From: Incurvaria masculella
Lineage: Eukaryota; Arthropoda; Insecta; Lepidoptera; Incurvariidae
NCBI GenBank assembly: GCA_946894095.1
Contig: OX335642.1
Location: 7,947,021 to 8,011,020, forward strand
Direction: 5' to 3'
Length of the DNA: 64,000 nucleotides
Below the pieces are notes generated by a model, which saw only the letters and a list, made by a program, of their open reading frames with translations, was not told where the DNA came from and made no database searches. Shown piece after piece: positions 10,786 through 21,372 of the stretch. The translations under genes were made by a program, and so were the position numbers. Positions within the stretch are counted from its first letter, which is position 1; every line of letters starts with the position of its first letter.

Positions 10786-10955
10786 ACATGGATGGTTAAT
10801 GACAAACTGACCGTCACATAATAGCCGAACACACAACATGGGAACTAGGTGCCATACTAGGAACTCCCTTATATTGCTCGGCTACATTGAAATGGATGGA
10901 AAACACGAAACATTTTCATTGCCGCTTCAACCATCGTTTGAGTTTGATCCTTACT
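10786..10955 (-). mobile_element. SINE J, truncated
   Basis: Reverse complement of the J body: ACATGGATGGTTAATGAC, GGGAACTAGGTGCCATAC, CTCGGCTACATTGAAATGGA, TTTTCATTGCCGCTTCAACC. It lacks the head. Confidence 0.7.
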
Positions 10956-12495
10956 GCCTTCGCTTCGTGAATATGTGCCTTTTCCATCGCGTTTAGATGA
11001 CCTAACGCGTTTTGAGGAGTTGTCGGATATTATAGTTATTTTTCATTTACTTAAACTTGTAGTAATCTAAAGAATGTAGCAATACAAGATTATAGAAGAA
11101 AATTAATAATACATAGATATATTTAATATAAAAAAAAATAACTTTGAATAAACATATATGCTGGATTCTTAAAATTTGAATATACTTTGATTATTTGCAC
11201 GTTTCATAAATTGGAAAAAAAACAACTTATAACTCCTCCATGTAGATTAAAAAATGCTGTTTCTTTCGTTCTTTGTTTGCCTTAAAGTGTTCTCAAAAAA
11301 AAAAGTATACAATCAATTGGGGGAATTTAGGGATTATTCGAGAGAACAATTTCAACTACCTAATATTCAGTAAATTTTCTTCGCTCTTGTGAGTCAGGTT
11401 GGAACCAATTTTCCGTTGCTCCTTCGTGGAAATGTTATCGAAATACAGTAGGTACCCATATATCGCTATTCGTCCGACGTCATCCGTTTGACGGCAGAAA
11501 ATGGCTTACCTGAAAACAAAGAAAAACATGTTATTAGTATGTTTCAACTTTTCCGACAAGAAAACTTCTATACATATACTTGTTCGTACGTGTATTTATA
11601 GAAAGAAGTGCGTATTTTATTTCTTTTTTAATAATAATAAATCAATCGAAGGCTGTAAAGTTAATAATTAATTACTTTGAATCTTTGAATGTTTTCTAAG
11701 AGGTGTGATCATCGTATTATTAGTTTATTTTTATATTATTGGTTACTTGCAACTTAATATAAAAAAAATGTAATATAAAAATTTAGCGCTAATCTTAGAC
11801 AGTTACTTATAATCAATTCATTCTTTATTTTAGCCTTTTTTTTTCAAAAATGCATTGTTGCGTACATTGTTTATATTTTTTTTTTATTAATATTGAATGC
11901 TTAACAACATATATTTTTCAATAAATTTATATTATAATGAACATTTGCAACGTTTAACTATGTATGTATGGCATTCCAAATTGTATGTGAGCTCTAATGT
12001 GGTTTGTGAGATTGCTTTAAGATTTTTAGTATGTAAAATGGTCACCTATCAGAGTGAAAAGAAAAAAAGTTCTTAAAAAAGGGTGAATTTACGATTGTAA
12101 ATTTCGGAACCGCGACACGAGACGAGTCGAGCTATATATAGTCGCCGTCGATGTACTCATGTTCGCAGCATTGTCTCTCACTACGAAAGGATTTGTTCCA
12201 ACTTCTCAATTCAAACTTTAAGTTCACTAGATAATCGGTTTTAACGGCCGCATTATCACGCCTTTATTTTTGCCGCAGACATAACCGAAGTCCTTGGACG
12301 CGGACTGAATTGGAATACCAGCGTACACTTGAAAGTTTAGTTTGAATAAATATATAGGTTAATCAGCAAACTAAATAAAAAAAAGACACAAAGAATATAT
12401 TTTTAATCCGTTAATCTAAAATGAGAACAGTTCATCTAAATATATCGTGAGCGTCTTCTAGCAAAAGTCCGAACGCATTTTGAGACGTCTTTCAG
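10956..12495. other. Unassigned AT-rich sequence with a weak exon candidate
   Basis: Dominated by A/T runs. On the - strand at 11470-11512 a pyrimidine-rich acceptor (TTTTTCTTTGTTTTCAG) precedes a short frame KPFSAVKRMTSDE then TAG, which could be a terminal exon but is too short to trust. TATATATA at 12131-12138 in a GC-rich setting could be a TATA box; no transcript evidence. Confidence 0.3.
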
Positions 12496-12609
12496 CGCGA
12501 GATTGCATTTTAAATTATGCAAACAAGTCCTGGGACGATTCGCCCGGCACCTCGCCGCCTTCGCCTCCGCGCCGCAACCGCACGCTCAGCGGACAATATC
12601 TCGCCACTG
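12496..12609 (+). other. Candidate host exon, 114 nt, phase 1-1
   Basis: A CTTTCAG acceptor (ends 12495) and an ACTG/GTAGGG donor (12609/12610) bracket an open frame. The translation includes RDCILNYANKSWDDSPGTSP and then PSPPRRNRTLSGQYLATG, a low-complexity S/P/R segment of the kind found in linker exons of signalling proteins. Both ends are phase 1, so it could be skipped without changing frame. It stands out because the surrounding DNA is AT-rich. The frame stays open past the donor to 12878. I do not recognise the protein; chance is possible. Confidence 0.28.
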
Positions 12610-13487
12610 GTAGGGTTTCCACCGTTCGGTGGCACAAAAGCGAGGTGGCTGAAACGTTTATAGAAAGCGCAAGGCGTCATCGCAGGCTTTCTCTCCTCCG
12701 GTCCACTCTGTGTGACGTAAGCCGGGCAGCAGCTCCTGCTAGCACCGTGGTCCGATTTGAGCTTACGTTACCGAAAGCGCGTTCACAGCTCTCGAAATGG
12801 GGTCCCGTGAATGGTATGACGTCATCGCTGTCACTCAACGCCGTACACAGTGCTCACGCTTTGGAGGTAGGGCACTGAGTTTGCAACTGTCATTGCCACA
12901 TTTTGACGTTCCTATAGCGCTGTATAACGTCTTTCGCCCGTGTTGTTTCACAAACCTTTGACTGTCTCTTTCCAGTTTTAAATTATAGTTCAGCTTAGAG
13001 GCATTGATTAGAATCAAATTTGAGGTGAACTACTACAAGTAATGTCATTTGTTTCAAGTTTGCTATTTTGTTTCCCTAAGCGCACATATAAACGGTCCGA
13101 ATAATTTGGATGCTTACAGCTTTGAACGTGTAATCTGATTCGCGACATTTTTATTCGCTTTGAGCACTGTAATGGTTAACAGTTCAAATCGGACCACGAT
13201 GTGGGATGCAGCCTCACGGGCACGCTCCATCTTCTCCTAGTTTGCTGCGTGTCGGCTTTACGCCGCGGGCGCCGCCTGGCGTCGGATTACTGCACCGCCC
13301 CTTGTTTGTGAAGCGACACGAGGAACGCTTTCGAAATATTTTCGCGCGATAAAAGAGACTGGGAACTGCGCTGAGATTGGATTTTTATACCACAATAAAC
13401 AAAGTGCTCTACGTTTTGACGTGAGCCTCAAGGAATATGTCGCTCGCTACGCTTTTCATCGCGTACGTTAGGCGCTACACATATGTA
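12610..13487. other. Unassigned GC-balanced sequence with an inverted word pair
   Basis: GTGGTCCGATTTGA at 12749-12762 recurs inverted near 13183-13196 (TCAAATCGGACCAC) with weaker matching around it, as in a decayed ~450-bp inverted-repeat element. No gene recognised. Confidence 0.35.
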
Positions 13488-13602
13488 GGTAAGCAAAGGT
13501 TTAAGAGGATAATGAGGTGATCACGTTGCATGCAGTGTTTACTCAGTCAAATAAAGAAATATTTTTCTCATATTTTGCACATTACATAAATCAACTGAGT
13601 GC
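13488..13602 (+). repeat. Dispersed repeat family H, copy 1
   Basis: Shares with 46295-46410: TTTAAGAG.ATAATGAGGTGATC, AAATAAGAAAT-like, ATTTTGCACATTA and AATAAATCAACTGAG. Class unknown. Confidence 0.6.
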
Positions 13603-13639
13603 TACGTCTGTATGTATTAGTCTATGGTATTAGCCATCC

Positions 13640-13870
13640 ATGTCCAGTGGCTTAAAAAAAATACGTGGAAGCACCATAAGGTAACTTGCACAATGCCAGT
13701 TGCAGATAATGAACAGTAGCTCGCGTGACTTTGATCACAAAGTGTAGGCGGACAAGAATGAACTAGTCCGGGACTTTTACCTTTAGAAGAGAGGTGCGCG
13801 TAAACGGGGATCGAACCAACACTTCCCTGGCTGAGAGACACCGCCCAAACTCCGAAGGTCTTGGCATGTC
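13640..13870 (-). mobile_element. tRNA-headed SINE, - strand, decayed
   Basis: On the - strand a perfect B-box word GGTTCGATCCCC follows a TTTGGGCGGTGTCTCTC A-box-like stretch. Just to the left lies an isolated + strand J 3' end (GGTATTAGCCATCCATGTCC, 13627-13646). Limits are approximate. Confidence 0.45.
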
Positions 13871-13904
13871 GCCTCGTTCATTCCGCACTTGCATCTTTTA
13901 TTCC

Positions 13905-14240
13905 TTCCCATCAACAACCTAATCCCGGAGCACCCTCCGCAGAGAATCAGAGCACCCTTTTGTGGTTAACGTTAGGCTTTTGAGAATGAATTGGTTCTCT
14001 GCCGCACCGCCAGGGTTATGGAACTGTCTGCCGGCGGCTTTCTTCATACCTCGAACCTTCGAGTTATCAAAGGTAATTTGAACAAGGTCGATAGCCTTGC
14101 AATAGCGCGCGAATCGTCTAGCATGGTACCTCGCTAAGGGTGGTTCAGCGAGGTGACGTGGATTTGGGTATTCGGCGAGCACTTTTTGGCTCTCTGCACA
14201 GCCTCACAGATTTTTCATTAAATAAAATGGTTATGGTCTA
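13905..14240 (+). pseudogene. LINE RT C-terminal remnant, copy 1
   Basis: The + strand frame reads VVNVRLLRMNWFSAAPPG followed by LWNCLPAAFFIPRTFELSK: the RTxRFxxSFxxRTAxLWNSLPAxVFP region of Jockey/R1-like reverse transcriptases, with stops. The same remnant recurs at 33455-33710, sharing GAATCAGAGCACCC and TGTGGTTAACGTTAGG. Both run out into a short AT-rich tail (TTTTTCAT). Confidence 0.7.
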
Positions 14241-14684
14241 AAATTATATTACACTAAGATTTGATTAAATCAGATATATTATATTTAATTCAACGTTTGA
14301 TCGGATGACTCCATAAAACGAACGGATTGATCTGTAATAAAAGTCGCTTTAAGAAGTCAGAGTAATGCAGACAAAAATCTTCAACTGCATTAAAAGTTAA
14401 AGAGTGTTCGAGTTAAAATGGACTCTTAAGTTCTATTTAAGAGTGCACTCACACCGCGACTCGCGCTTCACGAGGCCATTACGCTGATTGCAGCTCGCGA
14501 CCGACTCAAAAAGGATTCCTGTAATCGAGTCTTTCAGTTTCGGTACGCGACGGGTTCATGTATAATTAATGTCACCGGTAAAGATAGAGGAGCCTAGATG
14601 GACTCAATTACGCAAAAGATTGTAATATGTATGTAGAATCAACCGTGAAGTAAAGAGACATTATTATAATTGATAGCATGTCAG
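14241..14684. other. Unassigned sequence
   Basis: Nothing recognised. A GC-balanced stretch at 14440-14560 has no partner in the window. Confidence 0.4.
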
Positions 14685-14812
14685 CCTCGGTAGCCTAGTG
14701 GCATGATACCCCGCTGTTCAAAATTCGTGGCTGAGCAACTCTGGGCGCAGTTAAATTCTGGATGGGTGACCGTTTACGACCGTTGAGCAAGGCCATGGTT
14801 CGAATTCCACGT
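14685..14812 (+). mobile_element. SINE head type K (tRNA A box, 5S-like block, B box)
   Basis: Order: A-box-like GGTAGCCTAGTGGC (about 14690-14702), TGGATGGGTGACCG (14759-14772), which is identical to the 3' control region of 5S rRNA, then B box GGTTCGAATTCC (14798-14809). Related heads are at 9432, 29985 (fragment) and 37500 (inside a Helitron). Confidence 0.7.
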
Positions 14813-14997
14813 GATAAAGAGAGCGTTTAGTTAATAATTTGCGATACAAACAGTTAAGCAGCACAGACATACAGCTCGTAGTTCTGGGGCACAGGAACTT
14901 TTTAGGGGTCGAGCCCTGCTTTTTTTATACGCCTCTTTATCCCTCTTGTCGTGATGATTGAGTCGGATGGGTGCATCACGTTAAGAATGCTGTTATA

Positions 14998-15226
14998 TGG
15001 TGTGGAACCCATGTAAAACTGTAGATCCCCTTCCCCTACTAGATGGTAGGGAAGCCCGCCCGGGTTGATACCATCGCACTGGATGAAAAGGTGGTCAATG
15101 CGGCAAGAGAAAATGGTCCGTTTGTTTACATCTAGTTCAATGAAGTTCCTGGCATGGCACCTAATCCCTTCGGAAATGCGGTGTGTCTGGCTAATATCAT
15201 AACAGTGGGTTTGATATTAGCCATCG
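14998..15226 (+). mobile_element. SINE J body
   Basis: TGTAAAACTGTAGATCCCC, TACTAGATGGTAGGG, GGGTTGATACCATCGCA, GGTCCT-like, TATTAGCCATCGTTGT. It follows the K head at 14685 with ~185 bp between, so it may be one element carrying an insertion. Confidence 0.7.
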
Positions 15227-15289
15227 TTGTTTAGTTTAAAACTAAAACAAAAAAATCCACTTAAAGAGCACGCTCAAGCCAAAAATCCT

Positions 15290-15580
15290 TGTTCTAAGCA
15301 CGTGTAGATGTTGTTAACACGGAATACAGTTTGTCAGCCAGGACATTAAGCATTCCGCGAGATCTCCGCGACGAATTCATAAGTCTGACACACCGTGCTG
15401 ACGAAAGAGCGTCAGTATACGCAGACACGGCTGTACGGGGACCTGCACTCGCCCGCGCCGCACATCGAGAGACTTGGTGCATATTTATAGTGCACCCAGA
15501 AAGCGCAGTTAAAGTGACACACGACACGACAGACGCGCACTTCGCCACCGAGTGCCGAGCGCCTGTACGTTGTTAAGTAT
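15290..15580. other. Unique GC-balanced block
   Basis: Contains two opposed ~80-codon frames, neither recognised, and a GGTGCATATTTATAGTGCACC near-palindrome at 15477-15496 with a TATTTATA core. It could be a promoter or regulatory block, or nothing. Confidence 0.3.
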
Positions 15581-15625
15581 GTAATACTGTTCGCATGATG
15601 TTAGTATGTTTTGGTCATGGACTCA

Positions 15626-15849
15626 GGCTGAGATAAATAGTCGTAACAGAAACTAAGACTAACGAAAAGTTGTACTTTGCGACATCACGTTGCATTACCT
15701 TCAAACTTCTATTCAAACCTTTGAGATTTCTTCATTACAAAATTTGTCAAAGATACGTCAGAAAGTACGACTTTTCGTTAGTCTTAGTTTCTATTACGAC
15801 TATTTATCTCAGCCTTAGTTTCGGTAACAATTATTATTTATCTCAGCTT
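15626..15849. mobile_element. Harbinger-like palindromic MITE family C, copy 1
   Basis: GGCTGAGATAAATAGTCGTA at the left and its complement ending CTCAGCC at 15814, flanked by TCA and TTA (TWA-type duplication, one side mutated). Most of the 189 bp is self-complementary, including AGACTAACGAAAAGT. A second terminus (TTATTTATCTCAGC, 15835-15847) follows directly, so the right end is duplicated. Confidence 0.8.
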
Positions 15850-16149
15850 TAGAATAGAAAAGTCATACAACACGTCAATTAAAAGTTATATGAAATGTAC
15901 TGAAATTTCTTACTTTATAAGAACATCTCTAAATCGCCATGCATCCAGAAAATACTATGTGTCAAGTTTTACTTTGATATAAAGAGGAAAAGATAATAAA
16001 TAAGATCGGCCAAATATTCTTACTGGAAGCATGGAGATTTATCACCTCTGCCTATCTCCGGGGAAAACGCGTGCCGGTACGTATACATGTACGCACGTGT
16101 AATAAGTCCAACACGGAAAATATTTTACAATCTTCAAAAATTTCCTACA
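15850..16149. other. Unassigned sequence
   Basis: No gene or repeat recognised. Confidence 0.4.
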
Positions 16150-16440
16150 CAATTAAATTAAATGTAGCATCAATCAAAATCAACTTTGCAAAATTATCTT
16201 AACGCAAAATATGTCCAATAAACAACAAGAAATACCGCAAAACTTCATAAATGAACAAGTCTCGACGAAATCCGGATAATTAAATTCAATTTCGCCGGCG
16301 AGATCTACAGTATTGTGAATACATTTTCCCGAAAAGCCATGGAAATTAACTTTTCCCCCATAATCGAGCACAATTTTGGAGCGCCGCCAATTACTCTGGT
16401 TGACCGCATGCACACATTTCGCTATTTGAAAATCGAACTG
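16150..16440. promoter_or_regulatory. Candidate conserved regulatory block
   Basis: Unique, not repeat-like, with dense transcription-factor-like words: ATCAATCA (16169-16176, Exd/Pbx-type on the other strand), CTTTGCAAA, TTATCTT (GATA), GGATAATTAAATT and CCAATTA. The composition resembles insect developmental enhancers, but word matches alone are weak evidence. Confidence 0.25.
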
Positions 16441-16686
16441 TGAATGGTTTCAGAGAGGTCGCGAAAACGCTATTGAAAAATTGGGTCCGATCAATAACGT
16501 TAGTATTATGTATTTTGCATTTATGTATGTACCCTTTGGAAATAACAATGTCACATTAACGGAATACAACGGCTTCATTGAGCAATTTTACACACGTTTA
16601 TAAAAACAAAACCGGACAAGAGCGAATTTGACTCGCGCGCCCCGCTTGGACCCCTCGCACCAAGGGTTCCGTTCAAATTTGTATTA

Positions 16687-17060
16687 TCCATACTAATATT
16701 ATAAATGAGAAAGTAACTCTAGCTCTCTGTTGCGTTTTCACGCCTAGACTGCTTAACCAATTTTGATGAATTTCAGCATAGAGCTGGTCTAGTAGAAGGA
16801 CTTAGGCTACCTTTAGTGGCGAAAATTTTGGCGTTAGATAGGAGATGAAAGTATCTATATGAAACTTATTGTTACCGTTTAACGAGCCGGGCTGTCAGAC
16901 GTAACTCCGGGGCAACGAAGTGGCCCTGACGATGCTTCCGTCGTGGGAGGCGAAACATGTCAGCCAAGAACGGCATTGCACACCGGAAAACCGTACGTTT
17001 TCAAAACATTATAAACTTATATAATATCCAGGAAATGATTCAGACCGACATCAGCTGTTA
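16687..17060 (+). mobile_element. Helitron 5' part
   Basis: Begins TCCATACTAATATTATAAAT after A (16686). It contains TTTTCACGCCTAGACTGCTT, AATTTTGATGAATTTCAG and GGACTTAGGCTACC, matching the other Helitron 5' ends here. AATATCCAGGAAATGATTCA near 17024 recurs at 23137. No hairpin-CTAG terminus seen. Confidence 0.7.
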
Positions 17061-18264
17061 GAGATTGCCTTTGGCAATAAGCTCGCCTTTGCATCCTCGA
17101 CAAGCTGTCGACGAGCTGTCAAATTATACTCAGACGCTCGTGCGCTCTTCAATTCTCCATACATTTCAAACGGCCAGTCGATCGGATTAGCGTAAACGCC
17201 AATTTAGGTGACAATTCGGACTAGGGGTTCAAATTCCGCGGGGGAAACGTTTCCGAAGTTTACCGGATGTTTCTGGGCTCATAAATAAATGAGAAGTTAA
17301 CGTTCGTCTGAGATTTATACAAGTTTCGGAAGATCTCACCGCCCCGACTGATGAGATTCCTCTCATCAGTCGGAATAATATTGAAGCGTAAAATATGTAG
17401 GCTGTCTTTATTCATGCAGAAATGAAAACATTCAATCAAAGCATTCGTTGTAAAACAGTGAATGTCATTCATGGCTAGACGGTAACATGACACTTTCCCA
17501 TGAAAAAAAAGGGTTAAAAAATATTCCTTAACGTCTACACATATCCCGCCTTTACTAAAAACATTTTTACCATCGCCTTTACTCCGGTATTTCTTGCTAG
17601 AAGTATTAAGAGCGGGCATAGCGTAGAGTTTCTTACAGTATATATAAACGTGTAACCCGCTCGCAGATCTTTTTTTTTTCATGTGTTAACTCTTAAAAGA
17701 CAGTGGTGCCCTCAGCCAGGCGCAAAATAACGTATGTGGGACTATACTTAAGTGGCTACCATAGACTATCAGAAATACATCCTTGTTGGTGCGGCATCAA
17801 GTATAAACGGTTGATGCAGTCACGGCTGTTTTAGGTGGATAGAAGCTACCTCGACGTGGTGAACTGACTGGCTAGTCTTTGTAGCTAGTGTGCAAATTTT
17901 GCTTTTCTTAAAATGTGATTTATGTTTTAATCGGATGTGTGTGTAATACTTTTTGATATTTGATTTTCTGTTTTCCTCTCTTTTTTAATACGTTTCGACG
18001 GATATGATATTTATAAGGATTTGTTTTTTTTTCAAGGACCAGACGTAAATCAGCGTTGCTGCTCACTGAATGAAATGCACCTTATGCTGAAATGGATTAT
18101 AAATCTTACTGTTTGTGAACAATAAATGATTTACTATTTAATTTCATTTGATTTAGTTGAATATCAGAATGGTTCTGATGATACCTCGTTCCTATGTGGT
18201 TTGATGGACTAATATAATGAGAGAAGGTAATGTATTAGCCAGCTCCCGTGTCCAGTTCAATAAA
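17061..18264. other. Unassigned; 140-codon - strand frame of unknown status
   Basis: The longest non-LINE open frame of the window lies on the - strand at 17260-17682 (140 codons). Its composition (many F, N, K, C, I) is what AT-rich DNA gives. I recognise no domain, motif or splice context, so it is not called a gene. Confidence 0.35.
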
Positions 18265-18575
18265 AAAAAAAATTTTGGATTTTTTTACTTTACTTGTGCT
18301 CTGAGACCTTGCTTCTTGTCAAATTCCATGATTATAGGTCTGCGAGAAGTACCCTATATATTTTTATGTATTCGCGAGTGTCAAAATATGCGGCATAAAT
18401 GGTCATCATTTTTGATCGCGGTAACGCCGAAGCTTGCTTTTTTACGGCTTCAATGGACTATACACCTGAGAATTTGATATTAATTTAAATTTATTACCAC
18501 TACACGTTCCTGAAAAAATTGTCTTGACAATCAGACAGACAGACGGACGAAGAAGTGATCCTATTATCATATTGA
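18265..18575 (+). repeat. Dispersed repeat family M, copy
   Basis: Ordered words: CTTCTTGTCAAATTCCATGA, AGTACCCTATATATTTTTAT, GCGGCATAAATGGTCATC, GATCGCGGTAAC, CTTGACAATCAGACAGACAG, GTGATCCTATTAT. It is a widespread lepidopteran-style repeat; partner copies are at 5065 (-), 30560 (+) and 59300 (-). Confidence 0.55.
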
Positions 18576-18829
18576 CAAACATAACCTTAAACAATTGGTC
18601 AGAACATTCCCTCAGAACGTGAAAACTGGAAGCCTACGTCCGTGAATCCAAGCATGACTGTCTGTTTTACTTCGACAAAAAGAAAAAAAACGTTAAGGGG
18701 CAATCTCAGCAATTAATCTCCCGCGGGACAAAATAAAAGTGTTCTCGCGAGATGTTTTAAAAAAAGAAGGTGTGACGTGACATATTTAAGCCTTGCACAA
18801 CGAATGTTAATCCCTTAAGACATCGCGCT

Positions 18830-19041
18830 AACAAGGGCGGCGGCTGTCACCAGCGAGCATGCAAGGACCGGAGTAGCAACTGAAAATCGTATGTATAGGG
18901 GCGGCGAAGCCACCTTACTCACAATGGCGGCAGCGCCGATAAGCGAGTTCGCTTACGAATTAGCTGACTTCTGATGTTCTCGAGTTTCAACGACACGTAA
19001 GAAGCACATAATAATTTCACAGGGCCAAAGGATATCATATA
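18830..19041 (+). repeat. Repeat family A, left part, interrupted by a Helitron
   Basis: AGCGAGCATGCAAGGACCGG, GTTCGCTTACGAATTAGCTG, CTCGAGTTTCAACGACACG and TTCACAGG follow the family A order. The continuation (AGACGCTATTTAGCGCAACG) resumes at 19878, after the Helitron. Confidence 0.65.
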
Positions 19042-19046
19042 CACTA

Positions 19047-19869
19047 CTAGCAGCCCGTCCCGGCTTTGCACGGGCATGATATCATTTAAAAAAATATTAT
19101 TTTAATAAACCCTTTTTACGTAGAGTTCCTACATTGAAATATTTCAAATAAAAAAAACTTAGATATTATTATTAGATGATTATTATATATTAGAGAACTC
19201 CGATAATAAACGCGTCCGATCGCTGCTAAATTCAAAGTGCTGTAGGGAGAACCGCGGCCCTCGACGCACTATTCATAGGCACGCTCCCGCCGCCCCGGCC
19301 GGCCGGTACCGGTGCAAACGCTAAGTCCTGCAATTTTTTAATCTGTAATATCTTCGAAAATATTCATTTAAATCATATGCTGTAAACGCCATATAGATCT
19401 ATATTAAATAAACAATGTATTTAAGGTATTTAATTGGATAAGGATTAATGCTGTATTGGTTAAAATCGCTTCGAAAATTAGCCATTATTTGTCGTAAAAG
19501 GTAAATGACAAACATTTTTTATTGTGGGATATCCATAAGAGATAGACATATACCATCGCGGAGTTTTCTGTAGACCTTTTCAATGTGTTACAATACTTAG
19601 TACATTATTTTGATAATTCTCGTAGGGTTCAGCCTGCGTTTGCAATGTAAGCGGAAAAAATTTAATTTTTTAAGACATCACATTGGAAACCTCAAAAATA
19701 ACAGTATTTCTCCACTATTTAATGGATGTTATTATACATATAAACCTTCCTCTTCAATCACTCTATCTATTAAAAAAACCGCATCAAAATCCGTTGCGTA
19801 GTTTTAAAGATCTAAGCATACACAGATATAGGGACAGAGAAAGCGACTTTGTTTTATAATATGTAGTGA
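19047..19869 (-). mobile_element. Complete non-autonomous Helitron, 823 bp
   Basis: Read on the - strand it begins TCACTACATATTATAAAACA (19869 inward) and ends GCCCGTGCAAAGCCGGGACG + GGCTGCTAG (19047), a GC-rich hairpin followed by CTAG. Flanks are A before TC and T after CTAG, the A/T target of Helitrons. It is homologous end to end with the outer parts of 56502-58565. No Rep/helicase is encoded. Confidence 0.88.
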
Positions 19870-19945
19870 TAGTGATAAGACGCTATTTAGCGCAACGAAC
19901 ATCGAATATTGCGCGTCTCGAATTCGGGACGCGCAATATCCGTTG
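19870..19945 (+). repeat. Repeat family A, right part
   Basis: CGCTATTTAGCGCAACGAAC with ATCGAATATTGCGCGTCTCG; GAATTCGGGACGCGCAATAT then forms a local inverted repeat with the preceding sequence. Confidence 0.55.
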
Positions 19946-20039
19946 GTCCGCTCGGTCTATGTCGTTTTGGACTGATGTGGTGCCGAATTATTTGGTTGAT
20001 ATTATATAAGTTACATATATTATATGAGCAATTCCCTTC

Positions 20040-20169
20040 AAATTTAACTTTCGCCACAAAAGGTAGCCCGAGTAGTAGTACCGATTCATCAAAATTGGTT
20101 CAACGGTTTAGGCGTGAAAATAGACAGACACACAGAGTCACTTTGTCATTTATAATTTTATAGTATGGA
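20040..20169 (-). mobile_element. Helitron 5' end fragment
   Basis: On the - strand it starts TCCATACTATAAAATTATAA, preceded by A, then TTTTCACGCCTAAACCGTTG and AATTTTGATGAATC. It sits inside disrupted repeat A sequence; family A resumes at 20225 (GAACGAACTACAGATAGACG). Confidence 0.7.
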
Positions 20170-20224
20170 TTTAAGTGACTGTAGGATGTTCTGATATTGG
20201 CTTACGATATGAAAAATAACTGTG

Positions 20225-20300
20225 GTAAGCCAATATTAGACAATGAACGAACTACAGATAGACGTTTTGCGCCAACTCGTGGCTACACTTCCGCCACACG
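20225..20300 (+). repeat. Repeat family A tail
   Basis: GAACTACAGATAGACGTTTT then CCAACTCGTGGCTAC, the block that follows the tandem array at 3250-3290. Confidence 0.55.
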
Positions 20301-20696
20301 AGTTAGTTTCTACATACAAACCAAATAGGTCCTAAAACCGTGGCCCTTGCAATGAAATTCTATTTTATTTCGAGGAATCCAGCTTACATAAATTAGGCAA
20401 AATTTCGCAACCTTTCGCACAATAGCAGGCGTCTGCCTACCAACATCGTCGGGATTATGGCGCGATGGCACGTAAGCTTTGCAAGCGAAGCTCGCAAGCG
20501 AAATCGCATTGAACATAATGAAATAAACATGTCCTCGGAGTACTCGGAATGGAACAGAGGACGCGACGCAGCGCGGGAGATGGCATCCCTTCCCGGGAGA
20601 GTTTTAGCGATTCCACATTTCCGTGAGAGTAAAACTATACGTCTCGCTATCTGGCTGCTGTTGCTAGAGAATCACTGACCCGATTTCACGTATAGC
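20301..20696. other. Unassigned sequence
   Basis: A 73-codon + frame (20457-20678) is charged and unremarkable. No gene called. Confidence 0.35.
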
Positions 20697-20830
20697 TCTG
20701 TGGCGACCGCAGCGCCCTCTTCAAAGATCTACTAGTTTCAATTTGCCAACATAATGCAACAAACAGACGCATAGAAGCTAGTCAACATGCACTATCGATA
20801 GATGGCGCTACCCTAGTCTATATCGCACTA
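20697..20830 (+). repeat. Short dispersed repeat family L, copy 1
   Basis: Shares CTGTGGCGAC.G.AG.CGCCCT, AAAGA.CT.CTAGTTTC, ATGCAAC, and CGATAGATGG with 21805-21910; the fragment at 40465-40525 carries GCTTCTATGCATCTGTTTGT in inverted order. Confidence 0.6.
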
Positions 20831-21149
20831 ACGAAGTTTCCAAGCAAACTAACACGTGTAACATTTAAATCACGGAGAACAGTGGATCTCAAGACCTGCA
20901 GAGGGAGCACAAACGAACGATACAGTTATAGCGACCGATAAACGTCTATCTTTCTCGTTTCCGCTCGCACGAAAAGCGAAACAAAAACACATTTATCGAT
21001 CGATACAGCCGTTGCGTTTGTACTTCCGCTGCTGACCCACGTTTTCATCTCCACAGCTAGATTCTCCAAACGGTACGATCAGAGAATACTTTTTTCGCTT
21101 CTTGTAGAACTGTAGAGACATTTCGATTACGGGTGCAAGTTACTTACCT

Positions 21150-21372
21150 TTACAAAGTATTATGTGGCATTGCATCTACTTGTTTCTCTTGGAATTCTAT
21201 AGCGGTTGTTGAAGCGATTTTCTCGCCGGAAAGATTCCGGATCACGATATTTCGATGATGTAAGGTTACAACCGCTAATAAACCGTTTTACTCGACTAAA
21301 AGATTTCTGATTCCTGAGCAGAAAATTCCACGAATTAGCTTTCTTGTAGCGGTCCTTTTTCAGATTACACAC
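21150..21372 (-). other. Weak exon candidate with consensus splice donor
   Basis: On the - strand a 70-codon ATG frame stops 13 nt before AAAG/GTAAGTAAC (21150-21142), a perfect 5' splice-site consensus. It might be a host 5' exon with a non-coding end, or chance. The protein (rich in R, N and S) is not recognised. Confidence 0.2.

Noticed and set aside
12131..12165. TATA box and start site of a host promoter
   Set aside because: TATATATA is common in AT-rich DNA, and no coding exon or initiator consensus follows convincingly.
14759..14772. 5S rRNA gene
   Set aside because: Only the ~14-20 nt control region matches; the rest of 5S is absent and the context is a SINE.
17260..17682. 140-codon - strand frame as a gene
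   Set aside because: No domain, splice context or protein-like composition; long frames of this kind are expected in 64 kb read in six frames.
21142..21372. Confident - strand host gene
   Set aside because: A perfect donor consensus is present, but one splice site plus a 70-codon unrecognised frame is within chance for the window; kept only as a weak candidate.
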